Positions 24,263 to 32,776 are shown, counted from the first letter of the stretch. The stretch is DNA of 51,040 nt from Halalkalirubrum salinum (GCF_005543295.1 NZ_SRSG01000018.1:1-51040), one strand, 5' to 3'. Made by a program: numbers and translations. The notes: generated from the letters alone by a model not told the origin.

Positions 24263-24281
24263 TGGTGGTGATAGACCACCA
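24263..24281. promoter_or_regulatory. Perfect dyad in the gdh-gfcR promoter
   Basis: TGGTGGT (24263-24269), spacer GATAG and ACCACCA (24275-24281) are perfect 7-base arms at -8 to -26 from the gdh ATG. An AT-rich AATAAATC box lies just upstream on the minus strand (about 24284-24291). This is a candidate operator, most simply for GfcR, which is encoded in the same operon. Confidence 0.55.
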
Positions 24282-24450
24282 AAAGATTTATTCTATACTG
24301 AGTAAAGACTAACATGTCGGCGAACGCCGATCGGAGTCGGTCCAGCCCCCGATTTCGATCGACCCAGCCACCATCTATTGCGTTCGTCGCACTAGTTCCT
24401 CTTTCAGGCGGATCTCCGCCTTTTTGTCGATCGGTTACGTACTGAGTGAC

Positions 24451-25206
24451 GTGTGTACGCTTACGATTGCGTGGCGTGTCTTCGAGGACGCACCGGTTCT
24501 CGTCGCCGCCAACCGTGACGAGGCGATCGATCGACCTTCGACGACGCCAGGATACTACCGGAATGAACCACCAATAATCGCACCGCGTGACGAGGAGGCC
24601 GGCGGGACGTGGATCGGCTACAATGCCGCCGGAGTGTTCGTTGGGATTACGAACCGATGGGTCGATCGCCCGAGTGGCCGATCGCGCGGCGCACTCGTTG
24701 CGGATTGTTTGGCGCAAGACAGTGCCGCGACTGCAGTCGAGTTCGTCGAACGATCGGTGCAAACAGAGACGTACGCGGGCTTTAATCTCGTCGTCGCAGA
24801 CGCAGAAACGGCGACGCTTCTCGAATACGACGGGAAACTGTCGACTCGATCGTTCGACCCTGGCGTCCATGTGGTTGTGAACGTGGGTGCGGACGGCGCG
24901 TTCTTCGAGCCGACCGCTCGGCCAGCGGTAGGTAGACAACAGGGAAAAAACGCCGAGACGCTCCGCTCGGCACTACAACCACACGCGGGAGAAAAAGCTG
25001 ACGAGTGGCTCAAGCGTGCCGGGACAGCACTCGGCAATCACGACTACGGCGTCTGTATTCATGGCGACGGATTCGGAACCCGATCGGCTTCGCTCATCCG
25101 GCTCGGCGTTCCCGATGTGGGACTGAACGATCGGTATTTGTTCGCTGGTGGACCGCCGTGTGAGACGCAGTTCGTCGAGGTTGCTGTGTCGATCGACTCA
25201 ACGTAG
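24451..25206 (+). CDS. NRDE (TANGO2-like) family protein
   Basis: This 251-residue protein carries the family-naming motif in VLVAANRDEAIDRPS, followed by GGTWIGYNAAGVFVGITNR. Bacterial, archaeal and animal relatives (TANGO2, linked in animals to lipid and haem handling) begin Met-Cys-Thr. I therefore start at the GTG at 24451, which gives MCTLTIAWRV; an in-frame ATG further upstream would bury this cysteine. The fold is thought to be Ntn-hydrolase-like, with Cys2 as the potential nucleophile. It is divergent from gdh across a 195-base gap. Its biochemical role is unknown. Confidence 0.85.
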   Translation: MCTLTIAWRVFEDAPVLVAANRDEAIDRPSTTPGYYRNEPPIIAPRDEEAGGTWIGYNAAGVFVGITNRWVDRPSGRSRGALVADCLAQDSAATAVEFVERSVQTETYAGFNLVVADAETATLLEYDGKLSTRSFDPGVHVVVNVGADGAFFEPTARPAVGRQQGKNAETLRSALQPHAGEKADEWLKRAGTALGNHDYGVCIHGDGFGTRSASLIRLGVPDVGLNDRYLFAGGPPCETQFVEVAVSIDST

Positions 25207-25216
25207 TGCGGATCAA

Positions 25217-25666
25217 TCACTGCTGGCCGACAGCACGACCAGACCGCTGTTGAATTCTGAGTGCCCACACATTGGGATTCTCCTGAATTTCGTACTTCGA
25301 GAGGAGATTCGATTGGTACGCGTTACCTGCCATCGCCTCACGTGCGGCATCCCACTCATCAACCGAGATGCGATCGAGTGATCCCGAAACGATCACACTC
25401 CGCCAAGAGCCGTCTGGAGTGACATCAAAGGTGGTGAAACTCGCTACGGCGGCCTGTTCTGCATATGTTTCCTTCCGAAGGTCACTGCTTGCCTCGAGAA
25501 ATAGGAAGTACAGCGTGTCCTCTCCGTCGTACCCAAAAGACAGCGGGACACCGTATGGCACTCCCTCAGCACTCATCGAGAGTACCCCGATCCCCATCTC
25601 TGTCAGTACGTCATTAATCTCGACAGCATCCATTTCGAGACCCAATAAGGACTGAAATTCAGACAT
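25217..25666 (-). CDS. Pyridoxamine 5'-phosphate oxidase-like flavin-binding protein
   Basis: A 149-residue protein of the PNPOx-like split-barrel family, which binds FMN or F420 (some members bind haem). The barrel is visible in GIGVLSMSAEGVPYGVPLSFGYDGEDTLYFL and SVIVSGSLDRISVDEWDAAREAM. Haloarchaea hold many paralogues and their substrates are unknown. I start at the ATG at 25666 (MSEFQSLLG); a longer frame adds 16 residues without family likeness. It is convergent with the NRDE gene, stops 10 bases apart. Confidence 0.82.
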   Translation of the reverse strand: MSEFQSLLGLEMDAVEINDVLTEMGIGVLSMSAEGVPYGVPLSFGYDGEDTLYFLFLEASSDLRKETYAEQAAVASFTTFDVTPDGSWRSVIVSGSLDRISVDEWDAAREAMAGNAYQSNLLSKYEIQENPNVWALRIQQRSGRAVGQQ

Positions 25667-25791
25667 AGTGTAGACACTCACACACAAGCTTTTAAAATTC
25701 GTGAGGAATCTCACCAGTTCAGAACGTCCCCCCGTGATTTTGATCGCACTGAAAGCCAGACTTTATAGAACCTGCGTCCTGTCATATTGGT

Positions 25792-26145
25792 ATGAGCGTC
25801 TCCGAGATCGAAGCGGAGCTGTCTGAGGACGAGCACGCCGGGCTAGAGCTGATCCGCGAAACCGGCGGCATCCACCAAAGCGACTTCTGGAAGGAGCTGG
25901 ATGTCTCCTCGCGGAAGGGGAGCCGCATCGCCGAAGCGCTCGTCGACGCAGAGCTAATCAAGCGTCAGGAAGCAGTGTATCAAGGACACACCACATACTT
26001 TCTCGAACCAGCGCCCCGCGACCTCGATTTTAGTCTACTGATGGCGGGAGATATGCTGTCGCCGTTCATCGGTGAAGAGGATATCGACGCCCGAAGCGAT
26101 GCCTTCTCACAGTGGGTCATGAACCTCGCGTACGATTCGCGCTAA
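25792..26145 (+). CDS. Winged-helix DNA-binding protein
   Basis: A 117-residue protein whose middle is a helix-turn-helix with a wing: GLELIRETGGIHQSDFWKELDVSSRKGSRIAEALVDAELIKRQ and then VYQGHTTYFLEP. This layout is of the MarR/Lrp winged-helix type in haloarchaea. There is no ligand domain beyond a short helical tail, so it may be a simple DNA-binding regulator; its targets are unknown. TTTATA at 25762-25767 is centred 27 bases before the ATG, the ideal spacing for a leaderless haloarchaeal gene. Confidence 0.72.
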   Translation: MSVSEIEAELSEDEHAGLELIRETGGIHQSDFWKELDVSSRKGSRIAEALVDAELIKRQEAVYQGHTTYFLEPAPRDLDFSLLMAGDMLSPFIGEEDIDARSDAFSQWVMNLAYDSR

Positions 26146-26267
26146 GAGGCGATCGAACCGGGCTGCATCCCGATCGAACCAAATCATAGCCTCTCGAATA
26201 CCCATCTTGGCAATGACGGATTGCAGGCACGCGAACGATTATTTGCTCCCAGCTTGATACGCCGACA

Positions 26268-27161
26268 ATGAGCTTTGTTTCCGCGATCGAAGGCGTCACC
26301 CCACCGCTCGTCACGCCGTTTGCGGCCGACGGTTCGATCGCCGAAGCGGCGTACAGATCGGTTATCGACCACGCGATCGACGGTGGAGTACGCGGATTGT
26401 TCCCCTGTGGGACCACCGGCGAGTTCGCAAGCCTCAGCGCTGGCGAACGGATCCGTGCGATCGAGATCGCTGTCGATGCGGCCGACGATCGGCCAGTGCT
26501 CGCTGGCGCGGCAGGAACACACGTTGGCGATGTCGTCACCGCGATCGAGTCAGCGGCGGATGTCGGTGCAACCGCTGCGGTCGTCACGCCGCCGTACTTT
26601 CACACGGCGAACGATCCCGACGGTAATCTTGCGTTCTTCCGAACGATCGCCGAGCAGTCGCCGTTGCCGCTTTTGTTGTACAATATCCCGTCGTGTACGG
26701 GCGCGCCGATCGATCCCGAAACCGTCGAAACGCTGGCTGCTGAGGAATCATACGTTGGAATCAAAGACTCGAGCGGTGACTTTGGGTACTTTTTGCAGCT
26801 GCTTCGAAAAACGCCTGACTCGTTTGCTGTCCTTCAGGGATTCGACAACCTGTTGATCCCATCGCTCCAGGCAGGTGCCGACGGCGGCATCCACGCGCTC
26901 TCGAACGTGATCCCGTCGATTTTCGCCGAGGCGTACGAAGCAGCCGGCACCGATCGCGGGCTCGAACTGCAGTTCGACGCGATTTCGCCGTTGTTCGATG
27001 CGTGCCTCGAAACCGGATTTGCACCGGGAACCAAAGCGGCGCTTGCTCACCGCGGTGTGATTTCCGACACAGCTGTCAGACCGCCGCTTGTCGAACCAGA
27101 CGATGACATGGCGAACTCGATCGCTGATGCGTTGGACGCCGCGATCGCCACGATAGAGTAG
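26268..27161 (+). CDS. kdgA: 2-keto-3-deoxygluconate-type aldolase (DapA/NAL superfamily)
   Basis: A 297-residue (beta/alpha)8 class I aldolase. The Schiff-base lysine is Lys166 in YVGIKDSSGD, the catalytic tyrosine Tyr138 in LLLYNIPS, and GGVRGLFPCGTTGEF binds the substrate carboxylate. The superfamily includes dihydrodipicolinate synthase (DapA) and KD(P)G aldolases. Given gdh and gfcR 3 kb away, the KDG/KDPG aldolase role (cleaving 2-keto-3-deoxy-(6-phospho)gluconate to pyruvate and glyceraldehyde-(3-phosphate)) is the better guess, and in Haloferax kdgA also lies near gdh and gfcR. A DapA role cannot be excluded from sequence alone. Confidence 0.75.
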   Translation: MSFVSAIEGVTPPLVTPFAADGSIAEAAYRSVIDHAIDGGVRGLFPCGTTGEFASLSAGERIRAIEIAVDAADDRPVLAGAAGTHVGDVVTAIESAADVGATAAVVTPPYFHTANDPDGNLAFFRTIAEQSPLPLLLYNIPSCTGAPIDPETVETLAAEESYVGIKDSSGDFGYFLQLLRKTPDSFAVLQGFDNLLIPSLQAGADGGIHALSNVIPSIFAEAYEAAGTDRGLELQFDAISPLFDACLETGFAPGTKAALAHRGVISDTAVRPPLVEPDDDMANSIADALDAAIATIE

Positions 27162-27200
27162 CGACACCAGCACAGCACGTATCGGTACAGACTACTGATC

Positions 27201-27551
27201 ATGGGTATGAAGCAGTTGATCACCGAACACGACGGCCTGCTACTCGCCCGGCTCGAAGCACCCGACCGGGTGTTTGAGGTTTCGATCGAAACGATTGAGC
27301 CGACAGATGTTACCCTCCGGCTCAACCGCGACGGCGAGCGGGTCGGAAGTATTTACAATGACGACGGCACCGAACGGACGATGGCGCGGCTCACAACTGC
27401 ACGAGAGGGGAGCGATTTCATTTCGGTTGCGGTCCCGAAAGCCTTCGTCAACTCTCTCCTCGATACCGCGATCGACTCCGACAGAGTGACCGACCTGCAA
27501 AAGGCTGCGGGCTATCGGCTTCGCGTACTCAGCGACGTCGAAGACACGTAG
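27201..27551 (+). CDS. Conserved haloarchaeal protein, DUF7112-like
   Basis: A 116-residue, probably all-beta-plus-helix protein with the acidic composition of a soluble haloarchaeal protein. The N-terminal half is a run of beta strands (LLLARLEAPDRVFEVSIETIE, VTLRLNRDGERVGSIYNDDG) and the end is helical. I associate it with DUF7112 from memory; no function is known and no motif is visible. The ATG at 27207 (MKQLITEHD) is an alternative start. It follows the aldolase gene by 39 bases on the same strand and may be cotranscribed. Confidence 0.65.
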   Translation: MGMKQLITEHDGLLLARLEAPDRVFEVSIETIEPTDVTLRLNRDGERVGSIYNDDGTERTMARLTTAREGSDFISVAVPKAFVNSLLDTAIDSDRVTDLQKAAGYRLRVLSDVEDT

Positions 27552-27646
27552 CTCCGATCAAAGCGCCCAATTGTCGTTCCACCGTCGGATGCTTCGAAAG
27601 TGGTGCACCGACAGTGTTCCCGTGTTATATAGATCCGAGGAGCATA

Positions 27647-27660
27647 CCCACGACTTCAGT
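27647..27660. repeat. IS200/IS605-like hairpin relic, second copy
   Basis: CCCACGACTTCAGT shares 13 bases with the reverse complement of the hairpin at 22433-22452. It sits inside a short dyad, GAGGA ... TCCTC (27637-27664). The downstream half of the old hairpin has been replaced or lost. It lies between the convergent genes at 27551 and 27672. Confidence 0.35.
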
Positions 27661-27671
27661 CCTCAGAGTAG

Positions 27672-28727
27672 TCACGCGAGTAGTTCCTCAACATCAACCC
27701 GCGATGATAGTAGCTCGCGCATGAGTTCAACGGTTCGCGCATCGCGTGTGCGACCGCTGTGAACGATCTCCTCGGCTCGATCGACAACTGTCAGCGTGTC
27801 GGTGTTCACCGCAAGCACGGGCTTGCCGGCCTCTTCAGCCTTTCCGAGCACGGCGTTTGACGGACGGTGCCCACCGGTTAGGATGAGACACTTCACGCCC
27901 GGTGCCTGGATAGCTGCGGTGTGGATATCAGAGCGATCGCCGCCGGTTATGACCGCAGCGTCGCGGGCCCGCCTGAAGAACCGGAGTGCTTCATCGCCGC
28001 CCATCGCCCCGACGAGGAATCGCTCGACGTAGGCATCCGAGTCGACATTCGTGAGCGTCTCTGCGCCGAGTTCTGCGGCAAGATCGTCGATCGTCACGCC
28101 AGCGAGTTCCTTCTGCTGAGGGATCGCTCCCAACACGGGAATACCGCGGCCCTCCAGATACGGGATCACGTCGGTATCGAGCTCCTCGAAGGCGGTGTCG
28201 GCGACGCGGTTGAACAGCACGCCTGCGAGCCGATCGCCGATGTCTTCGGCCGCCGCGAGGACATCGTCAACATCGCCCGGTTGGGCGTACTCCGCGATCA
28301 AGAGGACCGACGAATCAAGCAGTTCGGCGACCTCAGGATCTGTCAGCCCGACAATCCCACCCGTCGACAGCGAGCCGCCGCCTTCGATCATCATTAGATC
28401 GGTGTCTTCGGCGAGTGACTCGTACTCCGAACGGACGCGCTCTCGAAGTTTGTCGGTGTTCTCCTGGCCGCGTATCGCTCCGTCGATGAATGTCGGCGAG
28501 TACACCACCGGCTCCATCTGATGCATCTCCGCATCGAGGTCCAGTAGCTCGCGGGCGAGCATTGGATCTTGGTCGAGTGTCTTACCGACGTTGCTCTGCA
28601 GGCGCGTGCCCTTGGGTTTCATGTAGCCGACTGACTGGCCGCGCGCTTTCGCGATCGTGGCGAGTGCAAGCGCAACTGCGGTCTTTCCGGTGCTTTCGTT
28701 CGTAGCGGTGACGAGGATGGATTTCAT
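27672..28727 (-). CDS. BioD-like P-loop / DRTGG-domain protein (phosphotransacetylase N-domain family)
   Basis: A 351-residue protein. The N-terminal half is a dethiobiotin synthetase-like NTPase with the altered P-loop ATNESTGKTAVALAL and the strand DLMMIEGGGSL. The C-terminal half (from about residue 215) is a DRTGG domain with the nucleotide-binding VITGGDRSDIHTAA and ILTGGHRPS. In bacteria this pair forms the regulatory N-terminus of phosphotransacetylase; here the catalytic acetyltransferase domain is absent. Its ATG overlaps the stop of the acetyl-CoA synthetase gene by four bases, so the two are coupled. A sensor or regulator of acetyl-CoA/acetate metabolism is likely; this is inferred. 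Confidence 0.85.
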   Translation of the reverse strand: MKSILVTATNESTGKTAVALALATIAKARGQSVGYMKPKGTRLQSNVGKTLDQDPMLARELLDLDAEMHQMEPVVYSPTFIDGAIRGQENTDKLRERVRSEYESLAEDTDLMMIEGGGSLSTGGIVGLTDPEVAELLDSSVLLIAEYAQPGDVDDVLAAAEDIGDRLAGVLFNRVADTAFEELDTDVIPYLEGRGIPVLGAIPQQKELAGVTIDDLAAELGAETLTNVDSDAYVERFLVGAMGGDEALRFFRRARDAAVITGGDRSDIHTAAIQAPGVKCLILTGGHRPSNAVLGKAEEAGKPVLAVNTDTLTVVDRAEEIVHSGRTRDARTVELMRELLSSRVDVEELLA

Positions 28728-30823
28728 AGTTGGTCTGGGTCAACGGTGAGTCTGATGTCGACGGCCTTCACGCCGGTGCCGTCGGGCGTTGCGACGAGGG
28801 GATTGATATCGAATTCGAGGATCGCCGGGAAGTCTGTCACCAGCTGCGAGAGCCGTTGAATTGTCTCGACGACTCCGTCAATATCGACTGGATCACGACC
28901 GCGCGCACCGCGCAACAACGGCGCAGTCTTGATCTCTTCTGTCATCTCGGTCGCCTCTCGTTCGGTGACGGGTGCGACTCGGAAGGTGGTGTCTTCGAGC
29001 ACTTCCACGAAAATCCCACCGAGGCCGAACATCATGAGCGGGCCAAACTGCGGATCGCGGTTCATTCCGACAATTGTCTCGACGCCGCTGTCGAGGTCGA
29101 TCATCTCTTGGACCTGCACGCCGAGGATATCCGCGTCAGGCTGGTAGTTTCGTGCGCGGGTAATGAGATCCTCGTAGGCGTCTTCGACATCGGCAGTCTC
29201 GACGCCGACCTTCACGCCCCCAATATCGGATTTGTGGAGGATGTCCGGGCTCACAATCTTCATGACAACCGGCCCGTCGATCTCGCTCGCGATCGATCGG
29301 GCTGCGTCTGGATCGTCGACAATCTCTCCCTGCGGCGTCGGGATGCCATATGCATCTAAGAGGCCCATCGCCTCGACGCCAAGACGGTTGTCGTCACGTG
29401 AGTTGACCGACGAAAGGATCTCACGAGCCGCGTCACGATCGACGTCGAACTCTGTCGGTTCGTCGTACTTGCGTGTGCGGATGTCGCTGTAGGCAGCCAG
29501 CGAGTCGAGCGCGCCGATCGCTCGAGAGGGATCGAAGTAGTTCGGAATCCCGGCCTCGCCGAGGATGTCCGCCGCAGCGGTTACACGCTCGCCGCCCATG
29601 AAACAGGCTGCGACCGGCTTTTTGTGTTTTTCTCGGAGCCGAACTGTCGCCTCTGCGAGCTCCTGGTAGTCGAGTACTGCCGTTGGACACGACAACACGA
29701 GCGCCATTCCGACGTTCTCATCGCCCAGGGCAATATCGAGGGCGTCTGCGAACCGATCGATGTCGGCGTCGCCGACGATGTCGACCGGATTGTAGATGTT
29801 CCCCTCTGCGGGCAACTGCTCTGAAAAGGCGTCAAGCGTCTCCTGGGTGAACGACGCCATCGACAGCCGAGAATCTCCGACCGCGTCGGTCGACATCACA
29901 CCCGGGCCGCCAGCATTCGTGATAATTGCGATCTCTTTGTCATCCGGTAGCGGCTGGTTTGCAAGCATTTGTGCTGCATCGAACAGCCCTTGAACAGATT
30001 CTGCGCGAAGCACCCCGGCCTGATCGAGTCCGACCTCGTAGGCCTGTTCGCTGCCGGCAAGCGTCCCGGTGTGCGAAGACGCCGCCTGTGCGCCCGCGTC
30101 GGTTCGTCCTGACTTGACGAGGACGATCGGCGTCTCCTTTGTCGCCTTGCGGGCAGCGTCAATGAACGCCCGGCCGTCGGAAATGCCTTCAAGATAGCCG
30201 ATCACGACGTCTGTGTCCTCGTCGTCGCCCCAGTGTTCGACAAAGTCGGTTTCGTCGAGCACTGCCTTGTTGCCAAGTGAGACGACATCGTTGAATCCGA
30301 CATCCTCGTCGTTCGCCCAATCGAGGACAGCCGTGATGAACGCACCCGACTGGCTCATAAACGACATGCCTCCTGAGAGCGCATTATCGGGGCCAAAGGT
30401 CGCATTCATCCCGGTGGTTGTTGACATGATTCCGAGGCTGTTGGGACCGACGACGTTGAGATCGTACGTCTCGGCGATCTTCCGGAGTCGTTGTTCGCGG
30501 GATGCACCGTCGCCGCCGGTTTCGCCAAATCCGGCAGTGATAACGACGACATTTTTTACGCCTGCCTTGCCGGCCTCCTCAACCGCCTGCAAGGCGATCT
30601 TCGGCGGAACAACGACGACCGCCATATCGGCGTTCGCCGCAGCTATGTCTTCGACACACGGGAGGCCCAACACCTCGTCGTAGTTGGGGTTGACCGGAAC
30701 CACAGTCCCTTTAAAATCCGCGATAAGATTCGTAGTGACCGCGCGTCCGATCGACCCCTCACGCTCGGTTGCACCGATAACCGCGATGCGATCCGGTGCG
30801 AACAGCTCGGTTAGGGTACCCAT
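28724..30823 (-). CDS. acd: Acetate--CoA ligase (ADP-forming), fused alpha-beta
   Basis: A 699-residue enzyme that makes ATP and acetate from acetyl-CoA, ADP and phosphate, the acetate-forming step in haloarchaea during overflow from glucose. The alpha part begins with a CoA-binding Rossmann fold (RIAVIGATEREGSIGRAV) and a succinyl-CoA-ligase-like region with the phosphorylated His251 (AASSHTGTLAGSE). The beta part (from about residue 480) is an ATP-grasp domain (DGPVVMKIVSPDILHKSDIGGVKVG). The gene leads a two-gene operon with the BioD/DRTGG protein. A weak 8-base inverted repeat (30816-30823 and 30876-30883) flanks its promoter. Other acyl-CoA substrates are possible. Confidence 0.92.
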   Translation of the reverse strand: MGTLTELFAPDRIAVIGATEREGSIGRAVTTNLIADFKGTVVPVNPNYDEVLGLPCVEDIAAANADMAVVVVPPKIALQAVEEAGKAGVKNVVVITAGFGETGGDGASREQRLRKIAETYDLNVVGPNSLGIMSTTTGMNATFGPDNALSGGMSFMSQSGAFITAVLDWANDEDVGFNDVVSLGNKAVLDETDFVEHWGDDEDTDVVIGYLEGISDGRAFIDAARKATKETPIVLVKSGRTDAGAQAASSHTGTLAGSEQAYEVGLDQAGVLRAESVQGLFDAAQMLANQPLPDDKEIAIITNAGGPGVMSTDAVGDSRLSMASFTQETLDAFSEQLPAEGNIYNPVDIVGDADIDRFADALDIALGDENVGMALVLSCPTAVLDYQELAEATVRLREKHKKPVAACFMGGERVTAAADILGEAGIPNYFDPSRAIGALDSLAAYSDIRTRKYDEPTEFDVDRDAAREILSSVNSRDDNRLGVEAMGLLDAYGIPTPQGEIVDDPDAARSIASEIDGPVVMKIVSPDILHKSDIGGVKVGVETADVEDAYEDLITRARNYQPDADILGVQVQEMIDLDSGVETIVGMNRDPQFGPLMMFGLGGIFVEVLEDTTFRVAPVTEREATEMTEEIKTAPLLRGARGRDPVDIDGVVETIQRLSQLVTDFPAILEFDINPLVATPDGTGVKAVDIRLTVDPDQL

Positions 30824-30927
30824 CAGTCGACGCTACTCGCTGTATGTTCTTAAATCGGGGTGTGATTCTCGTCACATGGGTACTGTGAGCCGATCACGTA
30901 CACGAATTTCCGTGTACTATCAGGCGA

Positions 30928-31965
30928 TTATCGAATCGAGATCGCCGCCAGATCTCGATCGGAGAGTACGACCGCGGCGATATAACACACCACGCCGAGC
31001 ATGACGATTGTTCCGCCAGCGGGCAGCCCAGCCTGGTGAGCAGCGACGAGACCAACCATGATCGACGCTTCGCCGATCAACACGGCCAGATACAGCGCTT
31101 CTCGAAAGCTTGTTGCGATTTGAGAAGCCGCCGCAACCGGCACGACCAGCATCGCTGCGACGAGGATGACGCCGAGGATCTGCATCGCCCCGACGACGAC
31201 GAGCGCAGTGAGGACGATGAGGAGTGAATTGTACGCTGAAACGTTCAGCTGGGCGACTCGCGCGGCCTGTTCGTCGAACGTAATGAAAAGCAGTTGTTTG
31301 TACTGCGTTGCGACGACACCGATGACGATCGCGCTGAGCACGAGCATGATCGTCCCACCGCTCGGGGGGACGACGCTCACGTTGCCGAACAACACGCCCT
31401 CGATGGAGATGCCGGTGAGGCCACCGCCGTAGCTTATGACAAGCGTCCCGAGCGCGAAGCTCCCGCTGAGCATGATCGCGATCGGAACATCACCGTAGGA
31501 ACTCGATCGCGCGGCGAGATACTCGACGAGGAACGCGCCGAGAATCGCAACGATCAGTGCCGGAAGGAGATAGTTCGTCTCGATTCCCGTCGCGCCGGTG
31601 ACGAGCAGCCCGATCGCGACGCCAGCGAAGGCGGTGTGGGCGAGGGTCTCGCCAATCATCGCCATCTCGCGATGAACGATGTACATCCCGATGAGCGGGC
31701 CGACGATTCCGATCAGCCCACCGATCGCGAGCATCCGCCAGCCGAACCGAAACGACAGCAGCGTAAATCCGGTTGCCTCGGCGATTATCTGTCCAACCGA
31801 GACGAATGCGCTGACGAGCCCGCCGTTCGGCAGGCCATAGGTCAAGAGCGTATCGCTCACGAGGAAGGCCGAAAGAATCAGAACAAACCCGAAGCTAACG
31901 ATCGCCGCCGACCGCAACGCTTGGAGCCGCCGGGTCGAGTTCTGCATTACGTTGGCGTCAGACAC
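30928..31965 (-). CDS. znuB: Zinc/manganese ABC transporter permease, ZnuB-like
   Basis: A 345-residue membrane protein of the ABC-3 family with about nine TM segments. Landmarks are LAHTAFAGVAIGLL and LVVVGAMQILGVILVAAMLVVPVAAA, the cytoplasmic coupling region. It forms the pore of a divalent-metal importer. The start is the ATG at 31965, only eight bases after the stop of the ATPase gene, so it is the last gene of the znuA-znuC-znuB operon. The six or so residues before the second Met (MQNST) are variable. Confidence 0.9.
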   Translation of the reverse strand: MSDANVMQNSTRRLQALRSAAIVSFGFVLILSAFLVSDTLLTYGLPNGGLVSAFVSVGQIIAEATGFTLLSFRFGWRMLAIGGLIGIVGPLIGMYIVHREMAMIGETLAHTAFAGVAIGLLVTGATGIETNYLLPALIVAILGAFLVEYLAARSSSYGDVPIAIMLSGSFALGTLVISYGGGLTGISIEGVLFGNVSVVPPSGGTIMLVLSAIVIGVVATQYKQLLFITFDEQAARVAQLNVSAYNSLLIVLTALVVVGAMQILGVILVAAMLVVPVAAASQIATSFREALYLAVLIGEASIMVGLVAAHQAGLPAGGTIVMLGVVCYIAAVVLSDRDLAAISIR

Positions 31966-31973
31966 GGCTCAAT

Positions 31974-32729
31974 TTAATGGTGGTGATGCACGACTCGACC
32001 GGACGCGCCGTAGGCCTCTGCGAGGGCATCGCTTTCGACAAACGATTCGGTGTCGCCATGGTGGTACAGTTCACGATTGATACAGGCGATCCGACTCGCG
32101 CGATCGGTGACGACGCCAATGTCGTGTTCGATCAGGACGATCGTGATTCCGTCGCTGTTCAGTCGATCCAATAGGCCGTAAAACGCGTCTCTCGACTCGG
32201 CGTCGACGCCGACAGTGGGCTCGTCGAGCGCAAGGAGGTCGGCCTCCGAGGCAAGCGCACGCGCGATGTACGCCCGCTGTCGCTGGCCGCCAGACAGCGC
32301 GTTGATACGACGATGCTGTAGGTCAGCAATGTTGACTGTCTCGATTGCCTCCTCGACGATTGCGTGGTCCTCATCATTCAGGCGTTGGGAGCCTGCGTGG
32401 GCGAATCGGCCCATTTCGATGACCTCCCGGACGGTGATCGGCATCGTCGAGCCCTTGCTCGTCGACTGCTGGGAGACGTAGCCGATCCGGTGACCCGCCG
32501 AGAACTCCTCGATCGGCTCGCCAAACAGCTCGACGGAGCCAGAATCAGGCTCAATCAGTCCGAGCATGATGTGCAAGAGCGTCGTCTTGCCGGAGCCGTT
32601 CGGTCCGATTAGACCGAGAAATTCTCCGGATTCGACCGTGAGAGAGACGTCGCTCACCGCGGAGGTGTCCCCGTAGGCGAACGACACGTTAGTGACCTCG
32701 ATAACCGCGCTTACTCGTGGATCACTCAT
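31974..32729 (-). CDS. znuC: Zinc/manganese ABC transporter ATP-binding protein, ZnuC-like
   Basis: A 251-residue ABC ATPase. Walker A is GPNGSGKTTLLH (near residue 38), the Q-loop is GYVSQQS, the signature is LSGGQRQRAYIARAL, Walker B is LLALDEPT and the switch is IEHD. The tail ends VVHHHH, a His run that may bind the transported metal. The ATG at 32729 is preferred to a TTG just before it. The start codon lies in a triplicated 22-base sequence that also contains a 15-codon frame linking it to the znuA stop. It works with the permease at 30928 and the lipoprotein at 32766. Confidence 0.92.
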   Translation of the reverse strand: MSDPRVSAVIEVTNVSFAYGDTSAVSDVSLTVESGEFLGLIGPNGSGKTTLLHIMLGLIEPDSGSVELFGEPIEEFSAGHRIGYVSQQSTSKGSTMPITVREVIEMGRFAHAGSQRLNDEDHAIVEEAIETVNIADLQHRRINALSGGQRQRAYIARALASEADLLALDEPTVGVDAESRDAFYGLLDRLNSDGITIVLIEHDIGVVTDRASRIACINRELYHHGDTESFVESDALAEAYGASGRVVHHHH

Positions 32730-32776
32730 CAATTACTTGTGGATCAATCATCAATTGCTCCCCGATCATTCCTCAG
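32711..32776. repeat. Three tandem 22-base units at the znuA/znuC junction
   Basis: TTACTCGTGGATCACTCATC at 32711 recurs at 32733 with two changes, and in decayed form (about 15 of 22 matches) at 32755, running over the znuA stop. Each unit carries a start-like ATG(A) on the minus strand. Confidence 0.7.
32722..32769 (-). CDS. Possible 15-codon coupling ORF between znuA and znuC
   Basis: The frame reads MIGEQLMIDPQVIDE. Its ATG overlaps the znuA stop (ATGA) and its TGA overlaps the znuC start by eight bases (ATGAGTGA). A ribosome finishing znuA could pass through it into znuC. Whether it is translated cannot be told from the sequence. Confidence 0.3.
   Translation of the reverse strand: MIGEQLMIDPQVIDE

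Noticed and set aside
24256-24939. Upstream extension of gdh by 228 codons
   Set aside because: It is antisense to the NRDE gene, has no domain, and the promoter dyad and TATA box lie within it.
30816-30883. 8-base inverted repeat flanking the acetyl-CoA synthetase promoter
   Set aside because: The arms are 52 bases apart and include the start codon; among the many gaps read, one such pair is expected by chance.
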